In this document: positions 30,501 to 39,463 of the stretch, in pieces
Layout: every line of letters begins with the position of its first letter
How positions within the stretch are numbered: the stretch's first letter is position 1
From: DASPSM01 sp963800135
GTDB lineage: Bacteria; Planctomycetota; Planctomycetia; Planctomycetales; Planctomycetaceae
Length of the DNA: 64,000 nucleotides
Reading direction: 5' to 3'
Assembly: GCA_963800135.1 (NCBI GenBank)
Contig: CAWCZR010000004.1
Coordinates: 992,001 to 1,056,000 of the forward strand
Program-made: the position numbers and the translations under genes
Notes under the pieces: model-generated
The model's input: the letters and a program-made list of their open reading frames with translations, nothing else
Told to the model about the DNA's origin: nothing
Databases searched by the model: none

Positions 30501-32225
30501 CTAGCGCGGCTCCACGCCGAGGTTGCCGGCAAAATGGCTCGGCAGCGTGGACGGTTCGACGGGCGGATTGATCGAGTTTCGTGCGCCCAGCGGCAAACTT
30601 TGGGCGGCCAGGCCGAGCGCGTGGGCCTGCTGGCGCAATCGCTCGATCTCGCGCAGCTCGCGTTCCGCGTCGACGTTCGACTCTTCCAGGCAGCCCTGCC
30701 GCACGCGGCCCGACAGCGCGTCGGAGCCGGCGCCATTGGCCTGAAACTGGCGGCGAATCGTGAACAAGTTTTCGCCCGTCGGCGCCAAGTCGGCCAGCGC
30801 GGGCACCCGCACGATCTCGATCCGTTGCGGCGAGTCATGCACGGAAACTGGGCCGGCCTTGACCATGCCGTCCACCGAGATGTCGACGTCGCTATCGGGT
30901 CCCTTGATCTTCACCGCCGGCAGCACGAAGAGTTCGCGCTGCGCGGTGCGCCACACGAGTTCCCCGCCGACGCTCACCGCGAAACGCCCGCACCGCGTGT
31001 AGTACAACTGGTGGGTCTGGCGGTCTTCAAGCTGGAAGAATCCTTCGCCGTCAATCGCCAGATCGAGCGGACGATCGGTTTTGCGAATCTTGCCTTGGGC
31101 AGCGTCGACACCCACTGGCCCGAGCCGCACGCCCACGCCGATGCTGCCGCGCGACGAGCTCACGGCCGCGCTCTCGAGCGCCGCGACCGCGCGCTTGTAA
31201 CCGTCGGTGCCGGCGTTGGCGACGTTATTCAGCAAGACTTGCTGCGCCTGAGCGATGGCTTCGAGGCTGGCGCCGATCGTCCGCGCGGCGTCCCGCTCGC
31301 CGTCGGGCAGTAAGCCGGGCGAGTCACTGGGCGGCAGGAGCGGCTCGCTGGCGGTCGGCCCGGGAGTAGCCTGCGGCCACAGCGGTAGACTCGAGGGCGG
31401 CGCGACAAGTGATGACGGGCCGAACGGCGATTGACCGAGTCGTACCTGGCCCAGGGGGGAGGGCCCCAGCAGCGGCCGGGTTTCGACGGTCGACGGCGGC
31501 GTGCGGCACAGCTCCTCGCGGAGCCGCAACAGTTCGCGCACGTCGTGCGGCGACAGGTCCTTGAGCTGTTCGTGCCAGACTTCGCGCTCCTCGGCCGTCG
31601 AGTTGGGCAGCGCGCGATCAATGACGCGGCGACCCGGCGAAATCGGGTGGGGGAAATTCACGTTCGGCGAATTGACATTCGGGGAATTTAGGCTCGGTGC
31701 GACCGGCCCCCCATCGCCGAATCTGGGAGTCACTGGGGCCGAGGCTGGTGGTTCGACGGGGAAATCCGGTCCGTCCGGCAAGAGCGGCAGTGCGTCGGTC
31801 CGTAGTGGCAGCGGCATCGGCTGAGGAACCGCCGAGGGCCGCGTCGATTGGCTGGCGTCGGCCGTCCGCGGCGGGTGTGGCAGAGCGGCCGGCTCACGAC
31901 CCGAGACAGCGGGCAGGATTCGGTTGGTTCCGACCTCGCTCGACAACAGCGGGTGCTCACAGGCGCCACTGGCACAGCCGGTCGCCACGATGTCCGATGT
32001 GCGGGCGACCGTGCGTGGTCTGCTCGCGGGTGGATTCTCCGGCATCTTGCAGTCGGGATACAGCTGCGGGGGAAGGAAAGACGCGGGCGTCGCCGCGCCC
32101 GTCGCGCGGCTCGCAGCCAGCGGATGGTGGTGTCCTTGACGACCGATCCAATGTCCGGCAACGAGCAGTGCCGAGACGCAGACCAAAGACAAAACACCGG
32201 TCGCCGCGCGGTTCACAAAGCGCAT
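30501..32225 (-). CDS. Membrane-anchored, proline-rich protein with FlgG/FlgF-like hook-basal-body domain
   Basis: A 574-aa protein. The start ATG 32225 (MRFVNRAATGV) has AGGGAGGG 6 nt upstream. A single N-terminal helix (GVLSLVCVSALLVAGHWIG) is followed by about 280 residues rich in Pro, Ser and Leu with an NSPNV repeat. The C-terminal 250 residues resemble flagellar rod/hook proteins: QQVLLNNVANAGTDGYKRAV is the Flg_bb_rod N-motif, LAIDGEGFFQLEDR the core FlgG/FlgF motif, and QGCLEESNVDAERELREIE the C-terminal Flg_bbr_C motif. Ordinary FlgG is about 260 aa with no anchor. No other flagellar genes lie near. It may be a rod-like protein recruited to another envelope role. Confidence 0.75.
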   Translation of the reverse strand: MRFVNRAATGVLSLVCVSALLVAGHWIGRQGHHHPLAASRATGAATPASFLPPQLYPDCKMPENPPASRPRTVARTSDIVATGCASGACEHPLLSSEVGTNRILPAVSGREPAALPHPPRTADASQSTRPSAVPQPMPLPLRTDALPLLPDGPDFPVEPPASAPVTPRFGDGGPVAPSLNSPNVNSPNVNFPHPISPGRRVIDRALPNSTAEEREVWHEQLKDLSPHDVRELLRLREELCRTPPSTVETRPLLGPSPLGQVRLGQSPFGPSSLVAPPSSLPLWPQATPGPTASEPLLPPSDSPGLLPDGERDAARTIGASLEAIAQAQQVLLNNVANAGTDGYKRAVAALESAAVSSSRGSIGVGVRLGPVGVDAAQGKIRKTDRPLDLAIDGEGFFQLEDRQTHQLYYTRCGRFAVSVGGELVWRTAQRELFVLPAVKIKGPDSDVDISVDGMVKAGPVSVHDSPQRIEIVRVPALADLAPTGENLFTIRRQFQANGAGSDALSGRVRQGCLEESNVDAERELREIERLRQQAHALGLAAQSLPLGARNSINPPVEPSTLPSHFAGNLGVEPR

Positions 32226-32839
32226 GGTTGCCCTCCCTGGCAAAAGCGGGCCGCACGGTACTCGAATCCGGCAAAAGCGGCAAGATGGATTGGCTCTCAA
32301 TCGCTTCCGGGGAAGCGACTTAAGAGCTCGTCGCGCCCACCTGCCGAATCCGTCGGCCGAGCAACTGATGAACGTTCCGAATGCAGCTTCCGACAGCTCG
32401 CACCTCGAAGCGACTACCGATGTCCGGGCCTTGTGGACGCGGTACAGCCTGCGCTGTCCGGCATCGAGGTGAGTCACAACGTCGCATGGATGAGCCCGAG
32501 GACGCATCGCGAATCGCGGGACGAAATTTTACCGGCTGCGGGGCCGCGTTCGTCTCGACCGATTGCCGGTCGTTCACTATAAAGCGTCCCCCTCAAGGCG
32601 GCCCTAAGCCGCTGTGCGGGCAAAAATTACGCAGTCGGCGCGCGGGGCCCGCAGGAATCCGACCGGCGTAAACAGGAACCATCGGCGCCTGCGGAATTTC
32701 TTGGCAGTTTCTCGTTTTAGCGATAGATCCCTCGCGTAACCGGCCGGACCCAGAGATGCCGGAAACTGCGAGCGGTCGCGCGATCCCGCGCCGGATCGCG
32801 AACGCGTGAGACTTTAATCCTCTTGAAAGGAGTCGTGAC
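32226..32839. other. Intergenic region between divergent genes
   Basis: About 614 bp separating the FlgG-like gene (-) from the secreted helical protein (+). No credible gene seen. It should contain both promoters; a candidate for the + side is listed separately. Confidence 0.5.
32701..32729 (+). promoter_or_regulatory. Possible promoter for the secreted helical protein
   Basis: TTGGCA at 32701-32706, 17-bp spacer, TAGATC at 32724-32729. The -35 is good (5/6), the -10 weak (3/6). It lies about 110 nt ahead of the start codon. Confidence 0.25.
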
Positions 32840-32842
32840 GTG

Positions 32843-34618
32843 ATGCAGGGCTTGGGTCGAAAGGAATCTTCATCCGTTGACACCGTGCGGCGGACGGCGC
32901 GGCGGCTGGCCCTCTTCGGCCTGGCCGCGGCCCCGCTGATGGCGGCCGGCACGCTGATCTGGGCTCAGGACGATCCGCGCGACGTAATCGAACAGCGTCG
33001 CCGCGACGTCGATCGCGAACGCCGCCTCGTCGACCACGACGTCAACCGCGAGCGGCGCTTGGACGACCGCGAGTATATCTCCGATCGCCGGCCCGATCCG
33101 GGCGCCATCGAGCGACGCGAAAAGCTGGCCCGCGATTTGAAACACGACCTGCTCGACTTCGACAAGAACGGCTTTGATCGCGGTCCGGATCGCCGATATT
33201 ACGGCGGCGACGTGTCCACAGTCGTCGAATCGCCCGAAACGCTCGACCTGTCACGCCGCATTTTCGATCACATCGCGCAGGAGGCCGACGCCTTGCAAGT
33301 CGGGCTCAACAACGACGTCGACCAGATGCGGGGAGTCCGCAGCGTGCTGCACGACGTGATTCAGTTCAGCGCGCGGGCTCAGGTCCTTGCCGAAAGCTGC
33401 CGCCGGACCGAACGACTCGGCGTGATGTATGGCGACTTCGAGGCCTTCGATCGCGACTGGCAGTCGATTTCCTACAAGTTGCGACGGATTCCTGAGATCA
33501 ACCAAAGCGCCGCGCTCCGGCGCATTGAAAACATCGACAAACTCGATGCAAAGCTCAACGAAATCTTTAAGGTCAAGCCGCACTTCGACCAGCACGAACT
33601 GCTCCGCGCGACCGCCGCGCTCTCTGACAAGCTGCAGAGACTGGTGGAAGACATCGAAGTGGAAATGGTCGATCCCCAGTTGCGCCGCTCGTTGACCGAA
33701 ATGGCCCGCCGCACGCAATCCGAGGCCCAGATGGTCTCCAGCGTGTGCGATTCCGAGAGCGATCCGGCGGCTGTCGCCGGCGAGTTCAAGGAGTATCTCG
33801 ATCTGTGGCACCCGCTGGTCCGCCAGATTCGCCAGGTCGACGCCAACCATGCGCTCGAGCGGACCGTCTTCCGCGTCAGCCAGTCGAACCGGGAGATCGG
33901 CGAATTCCTGCGGATGCCCGCCCAGAATGACACAACCAACCTGGGCTACATCATGGACTCACTCAAACGCGACGTCGATGAATACTTCACGCGGGCGCCG
34001 CTGCGCCTCGTGATGGAGCTGCCCGATGCCCGCACGGCGCTCGCCACCGCCGGCGAGTTCTACGGCACGTGCGAGCAGTTTTCGCAGGAAGCCAGCAACA
34101 ACGCGTCGCAGACCGACCTGGCCGAGGCCTTCCGCAACGTGTCGCAGGCGTGGCGGGCGTTCAACTACACTTTCCGCCCGATGCAAAGCGAGCCGGCTCG
34201 CCGCGTGCTGAACCGCATCGAGCAGAGCATGGGTTCGCTGGCCGACGCGTTGCAGCTCTATGATCAGCAGTTCGACGGCCGCCGCATTAGCGACCTGGCC
34301 TACACTCTTTCGGCCGCGGCCGACAACATCAACCGCGACACGCAGATCTGGCTGCAGCGCGATCGCCAGGACTTCGCCGACGAGGCGACCCGCGCAACGC
34401 AGTCGTTCGTCGAGCGTTGCCAGCGGTTCAGCGACGCGGTGACCGGCGGTGCGACGGTCGAACAACTGCGGCCGGAAATCATGCACTTGTACGAGCACTA
34501 CAAGCAGGTCTACTCCTTCATCTCGCAGTGCGGCGGCCACGAGCGCGGCCGGTTGGCGGAAAACGCCAAACGCGCCAAAGCGGCCCTGGTCGACCTCCGC
34601 ACGCAGCTGGAGATCTAG
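32843..34618 (+). CDS. Secreted helical protein of unknown function
   Basis: About 591 aa. An N-terminal signal (ARRLALFGLAAAPLMAAG, cleavage near IWA-QD) is followed by an Arg/Asp-rich tract with repeated DRERRL-like units (residues 45-85). The remainder is long amphipathic helices with no cysteine-rich or catalytic motif I can name; Asp, Arg and Leu dominate. Internal similarity between segments such as QSNREIGEFLRMP and EQSMGSLADALQLY suggests duplicated helical modules. I do not recognise the family; planctomycetes have many such exported proteins. AGGAG lies 7 nt before GTG 32840 and 10 nt before ATG 32843, so either may be the start. A strong terminator follows. Confidence 0.75.
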   Translation: MQGLGRKESSSVDTVRRTARRLALFGLAAAPLMAAGTLIWAQDDPRDVIEQRRRDVDRERRLVDHDVNRERRLDDREYISDRRPDPGAIERREKLARDLKHDLLDFDKNGFDRGPDRRYYGGDVSTVVESPETLDLSRRIFDHIAQEADALQVGLNNDVDQMRGVRSVLHDVIQFSARAQVLAESCRRTERLGVMYGDFEAFDRDWQSISYKLRRIPEINQSAALRRIENIDKLDAKLNEIFKVKPHFDQHELLRATAALSDKLQRLVEDIEVEMVDPQLRRSLTEMARRTQSEAQMVSSVCDSESDPAAVAGEFKEYLDLWHPLVRQIRQVDANHALERTVFRVSQSNREIGEFLRMPAQNDTTNLGYIMDSLKRDVDEYFTRAPLRLVMELPDARTALATAGEFYGTCEQFSQEASNNASQTDLAEAFRNVSQAWRAFNYTFRPMQSEPARRVLNRIEQSMGSLADALQLYDQQFDGRRISDLAYTLSAAADNINRDTQIWLQRDRQDFADEATRATQSFVERCQRFSDAVTGGATVEQLRPEIMHLYEHYKQVYSFISQCGGHERGRLAENAKRAKAALVDLRTQLEI

Positions 34619-34642
34619 TCCGCGTTATGATTTGATTCTCGA

Positions 34643-34676
34643 AGCCCGCCGGCCCAAGACCGGCGGGCTTTTTTTT
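34643..34676 (+). terminator. Rho-independent terminator
   Basis: A 10-bp perfect stem AGCCCGCCGG / CCGGCGGGCT, 7-nt loop, then eight T residues. It ends the transcript of the secreted helical protein, 25 bp after its stop. Confidence 0.93.
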
Positions 34677-34730
34677 GCGCTGATCGGTCAATCCGTGCGC
34701 AGCGTGATTAGCGCAGGATGTGGGGCAATC

Positions 34731-34771
34731 GTAGCGTGACCCAGCCGCCTCGGCGGCCGCCGGCACACCAT
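34731..34771 (+). repeat. REP-like repeat unit C
   Basis: The unit starts GTAGCGTGACCCAG, has a palindromic core CCGCCTCGGCGGC and ends CGCCGGCACACCAT. It matches the unit at 58145-58187 (GTAGGGTGTGACAAG, core, CGCAGGCACACCATC) at most positions of both ends while the core differs. It lies between the terminator and the convergent ABC-F gene. Confidence 0.6.
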
Positions 34772-34782
34772 ATTACGGACAT

Positions 34783-34859
34783 TTCGTAGCGCCCTGCGCA
34801 AGAATGGTGGGCCTGCGCCCGCTTCGCCGGCTGGTCCCACCCTGCGAAACCGCTACGAA
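34783..34859 (-). repeat. REP-like repeat unit D with flanking inverted arms
   Basis: On the minus strand 34804-34845 reads GCAGGGTGGGACCAG, a palindrome-like core, then CGCAGGCCCACCAT, clearly related to units at 58081-58187. Outer arms TTCGTAGCG (34783-34791) and CGCTACGAA (34851-34859) pair perfectly. The ABC-F stop codon lies inside the right arm, so the repeat sits directly at the gene's 3' end and could act as a terminator or mRNA-stabilising hairpin. Confidence 0.6.
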
Positions 34860-36778
34860 TTCAGCTCGGCCGCCTCTTCCCAGTGTTCGTAGAGCGTTGC
34901 TAACTCCGCGCGAAGGTCTTCGTGCTGGCGGGTCACTTCACGAATGCGCTCGGGTGTGCGATGGATCTGTGGGTCGGCCATCTCTGTCTCGACCTGCCGC
35001 AGTGTCGCCTCCTTATCGGCGATGTCGCGCTCGATCGCTTCGGTCTTGCGATAGGGGAAGCGGCGTTTGCGGCGAGCCGCTTTGCTGCTGTCCGTCGGGG
35101 CCGTTGGCTCGGCCGTCCGCGCGGCGACGTTTCGCGCCGTCCGCGCCCCTTCGCGGGATTGGCCGAGTGCCAGGAGCCGCTGCTGGGCGAAATGAACGTA
35201 ATCGCTGTAGTTGCCTTCGTAGCACTTCCAGCCTTCCGGCTCGCACACGACGACGCGTTTGGCCAGGCGATCGAGGAAATAGCGGTCGTGGCTGACGAAG
35301 ACGAGCGTCCCCTCGTACGCGCGAAGGGCTTCTTCTAGCGAATCGCGAGCCCACAGGTCGAGGTGATTGGTCGGCTCGTCGAGCACCAGCACGTTGACGT
35401 TTTGCGCGTTGAGCCGGGCAAGCGCCACTTTGCTTTTTTCGCCGCCGCTCATCGCGCCGACTTTCTGCAGCGCCAACTCGCCGCGAATGCCGAAACGAGC
35501 CAGCAGATTGCGGAGCGCCGCGGGCGTGACCTCGGGCCGGTCGGGGGGACGAATGGCTTCGATGGCGTCGGACTCGGGATCGACGCTAGTAAGCCGCTGG
35601 TCGAAATAGCCGAGCTTGACCCCAGTGCCGATGCGGGCGATGCCGCTGTCCGGGGGTAGCTCGCCCAAGAGCACGCGCAACAGGGTCGTTTTGCCGCACC
35701 CGTTGGGCCCGAAAATGCCCAAGGAATCGCCCCGCCCGACGCGGAGCGAAAAATCGGTGAACAGCGGCCGGCCCAGGCTCTTGGCGACCTGCTGCGCGTC
35801 GAGCACCCAGTCGCCGGGCCGCCCCACCGAGGCGAAATTCATCCCCAGCTCGGCGATTTCAGGCGGCCGCTCGATCTCCTCAACGCGGGCCAGTTTTTTC
35901 TCGCGGTCCTTGGCTTGCCCGCTCTTTTGGCCCATTTTGTTGCGGCGGATGAAGTCCTCGGTCCGCGCGATGTATTCCTGTTGCCGCTCGTACGTCTTCT
36001 GCAACAGCTCGCCCCGCTCGTGCCGCTGCCGCCAGTACGCGGAGAAATTGCCTGCGTAGTCGGTGAGCCGTCCGGCCCAAAGTTCGAGGATGCGGTTGGT
36101 GACGCGGTCGAGGAAATACCGGTCGTGGCTGACGATGATCATCGCCTGCGGCGCGCTCACCAACCAATTCTCGAGCCACTCGGTGGCCGCAATGTCCAGG
36201 TGGTTGGTCGGCTCGTCGAGCAGCATGACGTCCGGAGCCCGGAGCAGCATCCGCGCCAAGAGGGCCCGGTTCCGCTGCCCGCCGCTGAGCTCTGACAGGG
36301 GCTGGGAAAACTCCGCGGTCGAAAAACCGAGCCCGTGCAGCACCTCGTCGACGCGGTGGTCGATGTTGTGGGCGTCGAGTCGGTCGAGCTCGGACTGAAC
36401 GGCGTCGAACCGTTTTTGCAGCCGGTCGACTTCTGCGGGATCGGTCTCGGCGGAGATGGCGCTGGCCAACACGGCCGACTCGCGCTGCAGGGCATAGAGC
36501 GCCGCCAAGCCTTCGCGGGCCTCGTCCAGCACCGTCCGCTCGCTCGAATAATCGGCCTCCTGCTCGAGCAGGGCGACGTCGGCCGAGCGATGCTGGGTGA
36601 CTTCGCCCTTGTCCGGATGATCCATTCCGGCCAGGATCCGCATCAGCGTCGTCTTGCCCGCGCCGTTGGGCCCGACGAGGCCGACCCGTTCGCCCGGGCG
36701 AACCTCAAAGCCGACTCCTCGCAAGACCGGGTCGGCATCGAATTGCCGAAAGACGTCCTGAAGTGAAAGCAAGATCAT
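34853..36778 (-). CDS. ABC-F family ATPase (Uup/EttA-like)
   Basis: A 641-aa soluble protein with two ABC domains and no membrane segment. Walker A motifs are GLVGPNGAGKTTL and GIFGPNGCGKTTL; signatures are LSELSGGQRNRALLAR and GAMSGGEKSKVALAR; Walker B motifs are VMLLDEPTNHLD and VLVLDEPTNHLD. The charged linker between domains (RRNKMGQKSGQAKDREKKLA) is the P-site tRNA-interaction type linker. A C-terminal coiled coil (EAIERDIADKEATLRQVETE) resembles the Uup C-terminal domain, which binds DNA or ribosomes. ABC-F proteins act on ribosomes in translation or antibiotic resistance; this one is a housekeeping-type member. Start ATG 36778 (MILLSLQDVF). Confidence 0.9.
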   Translation of the reverse strand: MILLSLQDVFRQFDADPVLRGVGFEVRPGERVGLVGPNGAGKTTLMRILAGMDHPDKGEVTQHRSADVALLEQEADYSSERTVLDEAREGLAALYALQRESAVLASAISAETDPAEVDRLQKRFDAVQSELDRLDAHNIDHRVDEVLHGLGFSTAEFSQPLSELSGGQRNRALLARMLLRAPDVMLLDEPTNHLDIAATEWLENWLVSAPQAMIIVSHDRYFLDRVTNRILELWAGRLTDYAGNFSAYWRQRHERGELLQKTYERQQEYIARTEDFIRRNKMGQKSGQAKDREKKLARVEEIERPPEIAELGMNFASVGRPGDWVLDAQQVAKSLGRPLFTDFSLRVGRGDSLGIFGPNGCGKTTLLRVLLGELPPDSGIARIGTGVKLGYFDQRLTSVDPESDAIEAIRPPDRPEVTPAALRNLLARFGIRGELALQKVGAMSGGEKSKVALARLNAQNVNVLVLDEPTNHLDLWARDSLEEALRAYEGTLVFVSHDRYFLDRLAKRVVVCEPEGWKCYEGNYSDYVHFAQQRLLALGQSREGARTARNVAARTAEPTAPTDSSKAARRKRRFPYRKTEAIERDIADKEATLRQVETEMADPQIHRTPERIREVTRQHEDLRAELATLYEHWEEAAELNS

Positions 36779-36901
36779 CGATCGGCCGCTAGCTGCGCAC
36801 GAGGCGGTGCGGCGCATCCCTTCAGCAGGTCACGCTCGGCACCGGCCGGCTGATACCGCTTAGTCCGCGGATTCGCCGGGTTTCAGTCGCAGCCCGTGAT
36901 G

Positions 36902-39037
36902 CTAGCGAACGTCGACCGGTTCGGGCAACGAGGCCCGCTTGGGCGGCACGCTGATTGTCGGCAGAATGGTCGACGGTGCGGCCGATCCGTTTAAAGTGCT
37001 GGCAGGCGACGTGTTCACGGGCGAGAAGTTCGTCGCCGACGCACCAGCCGGCAATGGGCTAGCGGGAGCCAGGCTCGCGGGCGTCGTGCTCACCGGCGTC
37101 TCGGGCATTTCGGGCATCGCCTCCGGCTCGTTCGCCGGGAGCGAGGCAGTCCGCGTCGGATCGGTCGAAATCGGATGCGCGCTCAGCGGATCGACAGCGA
37201 ATCCCCGCGGGCCGCGTTTGGCCAGCTGCAGCTTGAGCGAATGCTTGAGTTCGGCCGGGTCGGCCTGGCCGGCCAGCAGCCAGACGCGGTCGATCATCAG
37301 GTAGTCGCCTTCGCGAACCAGCTCGACTTTGGCACCGAACCGTTCGTCGCCCAGCATCACGATCTCGCCGGTCGCTACGTCGGTGATGCTGGTGAGGGGC
37401 ATGTCGAGGTGCGGGAGCACTGCGTACGCCGCCTCGGGAACCTGCGTGATTTGCGTCCACACCAATCGATTGAAATCACGTGAGCTGATCGTCTTGAGCA
37501 GTTCGAGCTGCGGCTCGTGCCCTTCGGCGGCCGTCGAGGCGTCGCGGAGGGCCAGCGTGAGCAAGCGAATGGGCAGGGTGGCCTGCAGCGTGTCCTTGAG
37601 CGATTGCGGCCGGTCGAGCACGGGCATCTGCACGTCGTCGACGGCCACGTCGCCGTTCCAGTCGCGCATCACATAGGTCAGCTCGCGGCTGCCTTGCCGC
37701 ACCGGAATGCGGATCACAGGACCGCGGAAATCGGTCGGATCGGTGTTCACGGCCGGCGACATCTCAATTTCCGGCGGCAGAACCTCGACCAGCGGCAAAT
37801 TGCCGAGCCGTCTCCAGACCTTAAGATCAAAATCCTTGCTCGAGTTGGCACGAACCAGCGACAGGTTGCCCTTGAGCATCGCCTGGACGAAAAGCTGCAT
37901 CTTGGCCTGGGCGGTGAACAGGGCGGCGAGCCGCTTTTCAGACTTGGAATCGAAGATGGTGACTTCGTCGATCAGGAACTTCGGATTCTCGGGGTCCACG
38001 ATCGGCTTGGGGTTCTCGCCCTCGCTGTACGGGACTTTGAGCGAGATTTTCACGGTGTCGTCGCCGCGGTGCAGGAGATATTCGGCCGTTAATTCCTGCG
38101 TGGTGACCGTGTCCTTTTCGCCCAAAACTTCCGGTGTCGGCAGCGGCACGAGCTTGGGATCGGCCAGCACCAGGCAATTTTCATAGAAGGTCGGGGCGGA
38201 CAGTTTCTTCAGCTGCGCCTTGTCGGCCCCCTGATAGGACTTGAGGAAGTCGACCACAGTGCGGATCACGGTGGCCGTGCGCTTGGCGGAGGCGAGCTGG
38301 TCTTTGTCCTTACGAGACTCGACCTGCACGTCGGCCACTTTCCAGCCCTTGTTCGTCAACCGCATCGACAGGATGAGGATGCCACGGGCCCGCTGCAGTT
38401 TGACGATGGCGTCTTGCCCGTCGATCGTCGCCTCAGGGCGAAACTCTTCGGCCTTGATGCGCTCGCCGGCAACTTTCTTGGTGAGCCGCTCGAGGTGAGT
38501 GGTGGGCAGTTCGCCCAAGAGTTTGCCGAAGCTTGCCGTGGTGACGGCCTGCACTTCCTCGCGTTTGCCTTTGTGCCAGGCGACCAGGAAGTCCTGCACG
38601 ACCAACAGCAAGTCCATCTGCTCGGTCACGCTTTTGACGGCGGTGACGTCCTTGTTCTTCTGCTTGAAGACGACGTCGTCGACGACCCATTTGCCCGATT
38701 TCTGGTCGCGGACCAGTTTGAACTCCATCTTGCGATGGGTCTTTTCGGTGGTGACTTCGACTTTCTTTTCCTTATCCGAAACGTTCTTGACCTTGACGAT
38801 CGTGAGCTTTTCTTCGGGGTGCTGATACACGATCTTCAGCGCATCGATCGAATCTTTGCGCCGCAGCGCCTTCTCATCGAACTGTTCGGAGGCGCTAGCC
38901 TTCAGCTGATCGATGTCGTTTTTCTCGATCGCCGCGGTGAAGTGATCGAGTACGCCGGTCTCGGCGATGTTCGCGCAGCCGACGGCGGCGCAGACGAGAA
39001 CCGTTCCGTAGACCACGGTGTGCGGAATGCGAACCAT
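36902..39037 (-). CDS. Lipoprotein with about five NTF2/lumazine-binding-like repeats
   Basis: A 711-aa exported lipoprotein. The signal HTVVYGTVLVCAAVGC ends in an AVGC lipobox (Cys21). The body contains about five copies of a 100-140 aa module: each begins with a helix (for example LLVVQDFLVAWHKGKREEV; VIRTVVDFLKSYQGADKAQL) and ends with a strand containing a W/F..V.D/ADV pattern (WVVDDVVF, WKVADVQVE, FLIDEVTIF, DVAVDDVQMP, YLMIDRVWLL). This resembles stacked NTF2-like/DUF4878 modules. A Pro/Ser/Thr-rich tail (last 90 residues) is low complexity. Function unknown; probably an envelope structural or binding protein. Start ATG 39037. Confidence 0.75.
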   Translation of the reverse strand: MVRIPHTVVYGTVLVCAAVGCANIAETGVLDHFTAAIEKNDIDQLKASASEQFDEKALRRKDSIDALKIVYQHPEEKLTIVKVKNVSDKEKKVEVTTEKTHRKMEFKLVRDQKSGKWVVDDVVFKQKNKDVTAVKSVTEQMDLLLVVQDFLVAWHKGKREEVQAVTTASFGKLLGELPTTHLERLTKKVAGERIKAEEFRPEATIDGQDAIVKLQRARGILILSMRLTNKGWKVADVQVESRKDKDQLASAKRTATVIRTVVDFLKSYQGADKAQLKKLSAPTFYENCLVLADPKLVPLPTPEVLGEKDTVTTQELTAEYLLHRGDDTVKISLKVPYSEGENPKPIVDPENPKFLIDEVTIFDSKSEKRLAALFTAQAKMQLFVQAMLKGNLSLVRANSSKDFDLKVWRRLGNLPLVEVLPPEIEMSPAVNTDPTDFRGPVIRIPVRQGSRELTYVMRDWNGDVAVDDVQMPVLDRPQSLKDTLQATLPIRLLTLALRDASTAAEGHEPQLELLKTISSRDFNRLVWTQITQVPEAAYAVLPHLDMPLTSITDVATGEIVMLGDERFGAKVELVREGDYLMIDRVWLLAGQADPAELKHSLKLQLAKRGPRGFAVDPLSAHPISTDPTRTASLPANEPEAMPEMPETPVSTTPASLAPASPLPAGASATNFSPVNTSPASTLNGSAAPSTILPTISVPPKRASLPEPVDVR

Positions 39038-39463
39038 GACATTCGTCCTGGCCGATCAGACGTCGGGCAAGCGGAAGTTTTGGAGGTGGGAGCAGTCGGG
39101 AGGGAGGGGAGGTGAGAGATGAGAGGGGCGTCTTTTCTCAAATCCCTTCGGTCACGTCAAGCCCGGTCGAGTCGGCGAAAACACAGATTTTTCAGCTTCG
39201 CGCGCCCGTCGACGCACTGGCGGAACTGAAACTGGTCTTGGTGTGAGGTTACCTCGCACTATAATCCCGGCTCACTTCTCCTTGTCTGTTCTTGTTGCAT
39301 TCTCTCGCAGCTCTCAGTCGAACTCGTCTGCTCATTTCGCACTTCTGTTTGTTTCGGTTCGCGCCGGCCGGCTGGCCTTTCGCGGCGAGTCCTGTCGAAA
39401 TCGCGCTCCGTCTGCGTTCGCTCATCTCGCTCGCTCTCCGCTTTCCCTTCCCTACGGTGATTC
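39038..39463. other. Intergenic region with pyrimidine-rich leader
   Basis: 426 bp between divergent genes. 39270-39460 is strikingly rich in C and T on the + strand, with repeated CTCGCT/TTCGCTC words. No gene recognised. Confidence 0.5.
39238..39265 (+). promoter_or_regulatory. Possible sigma70-like promoter for the GHL10-type gene
   Basis: A perfect TATAAT at 39260-39265 with TTGGTG at 39238-39243, spacing 16 bp. The leader to ATG 39464 would be about 190 nt and pyrimidine-rich. Confidence 0.35.
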
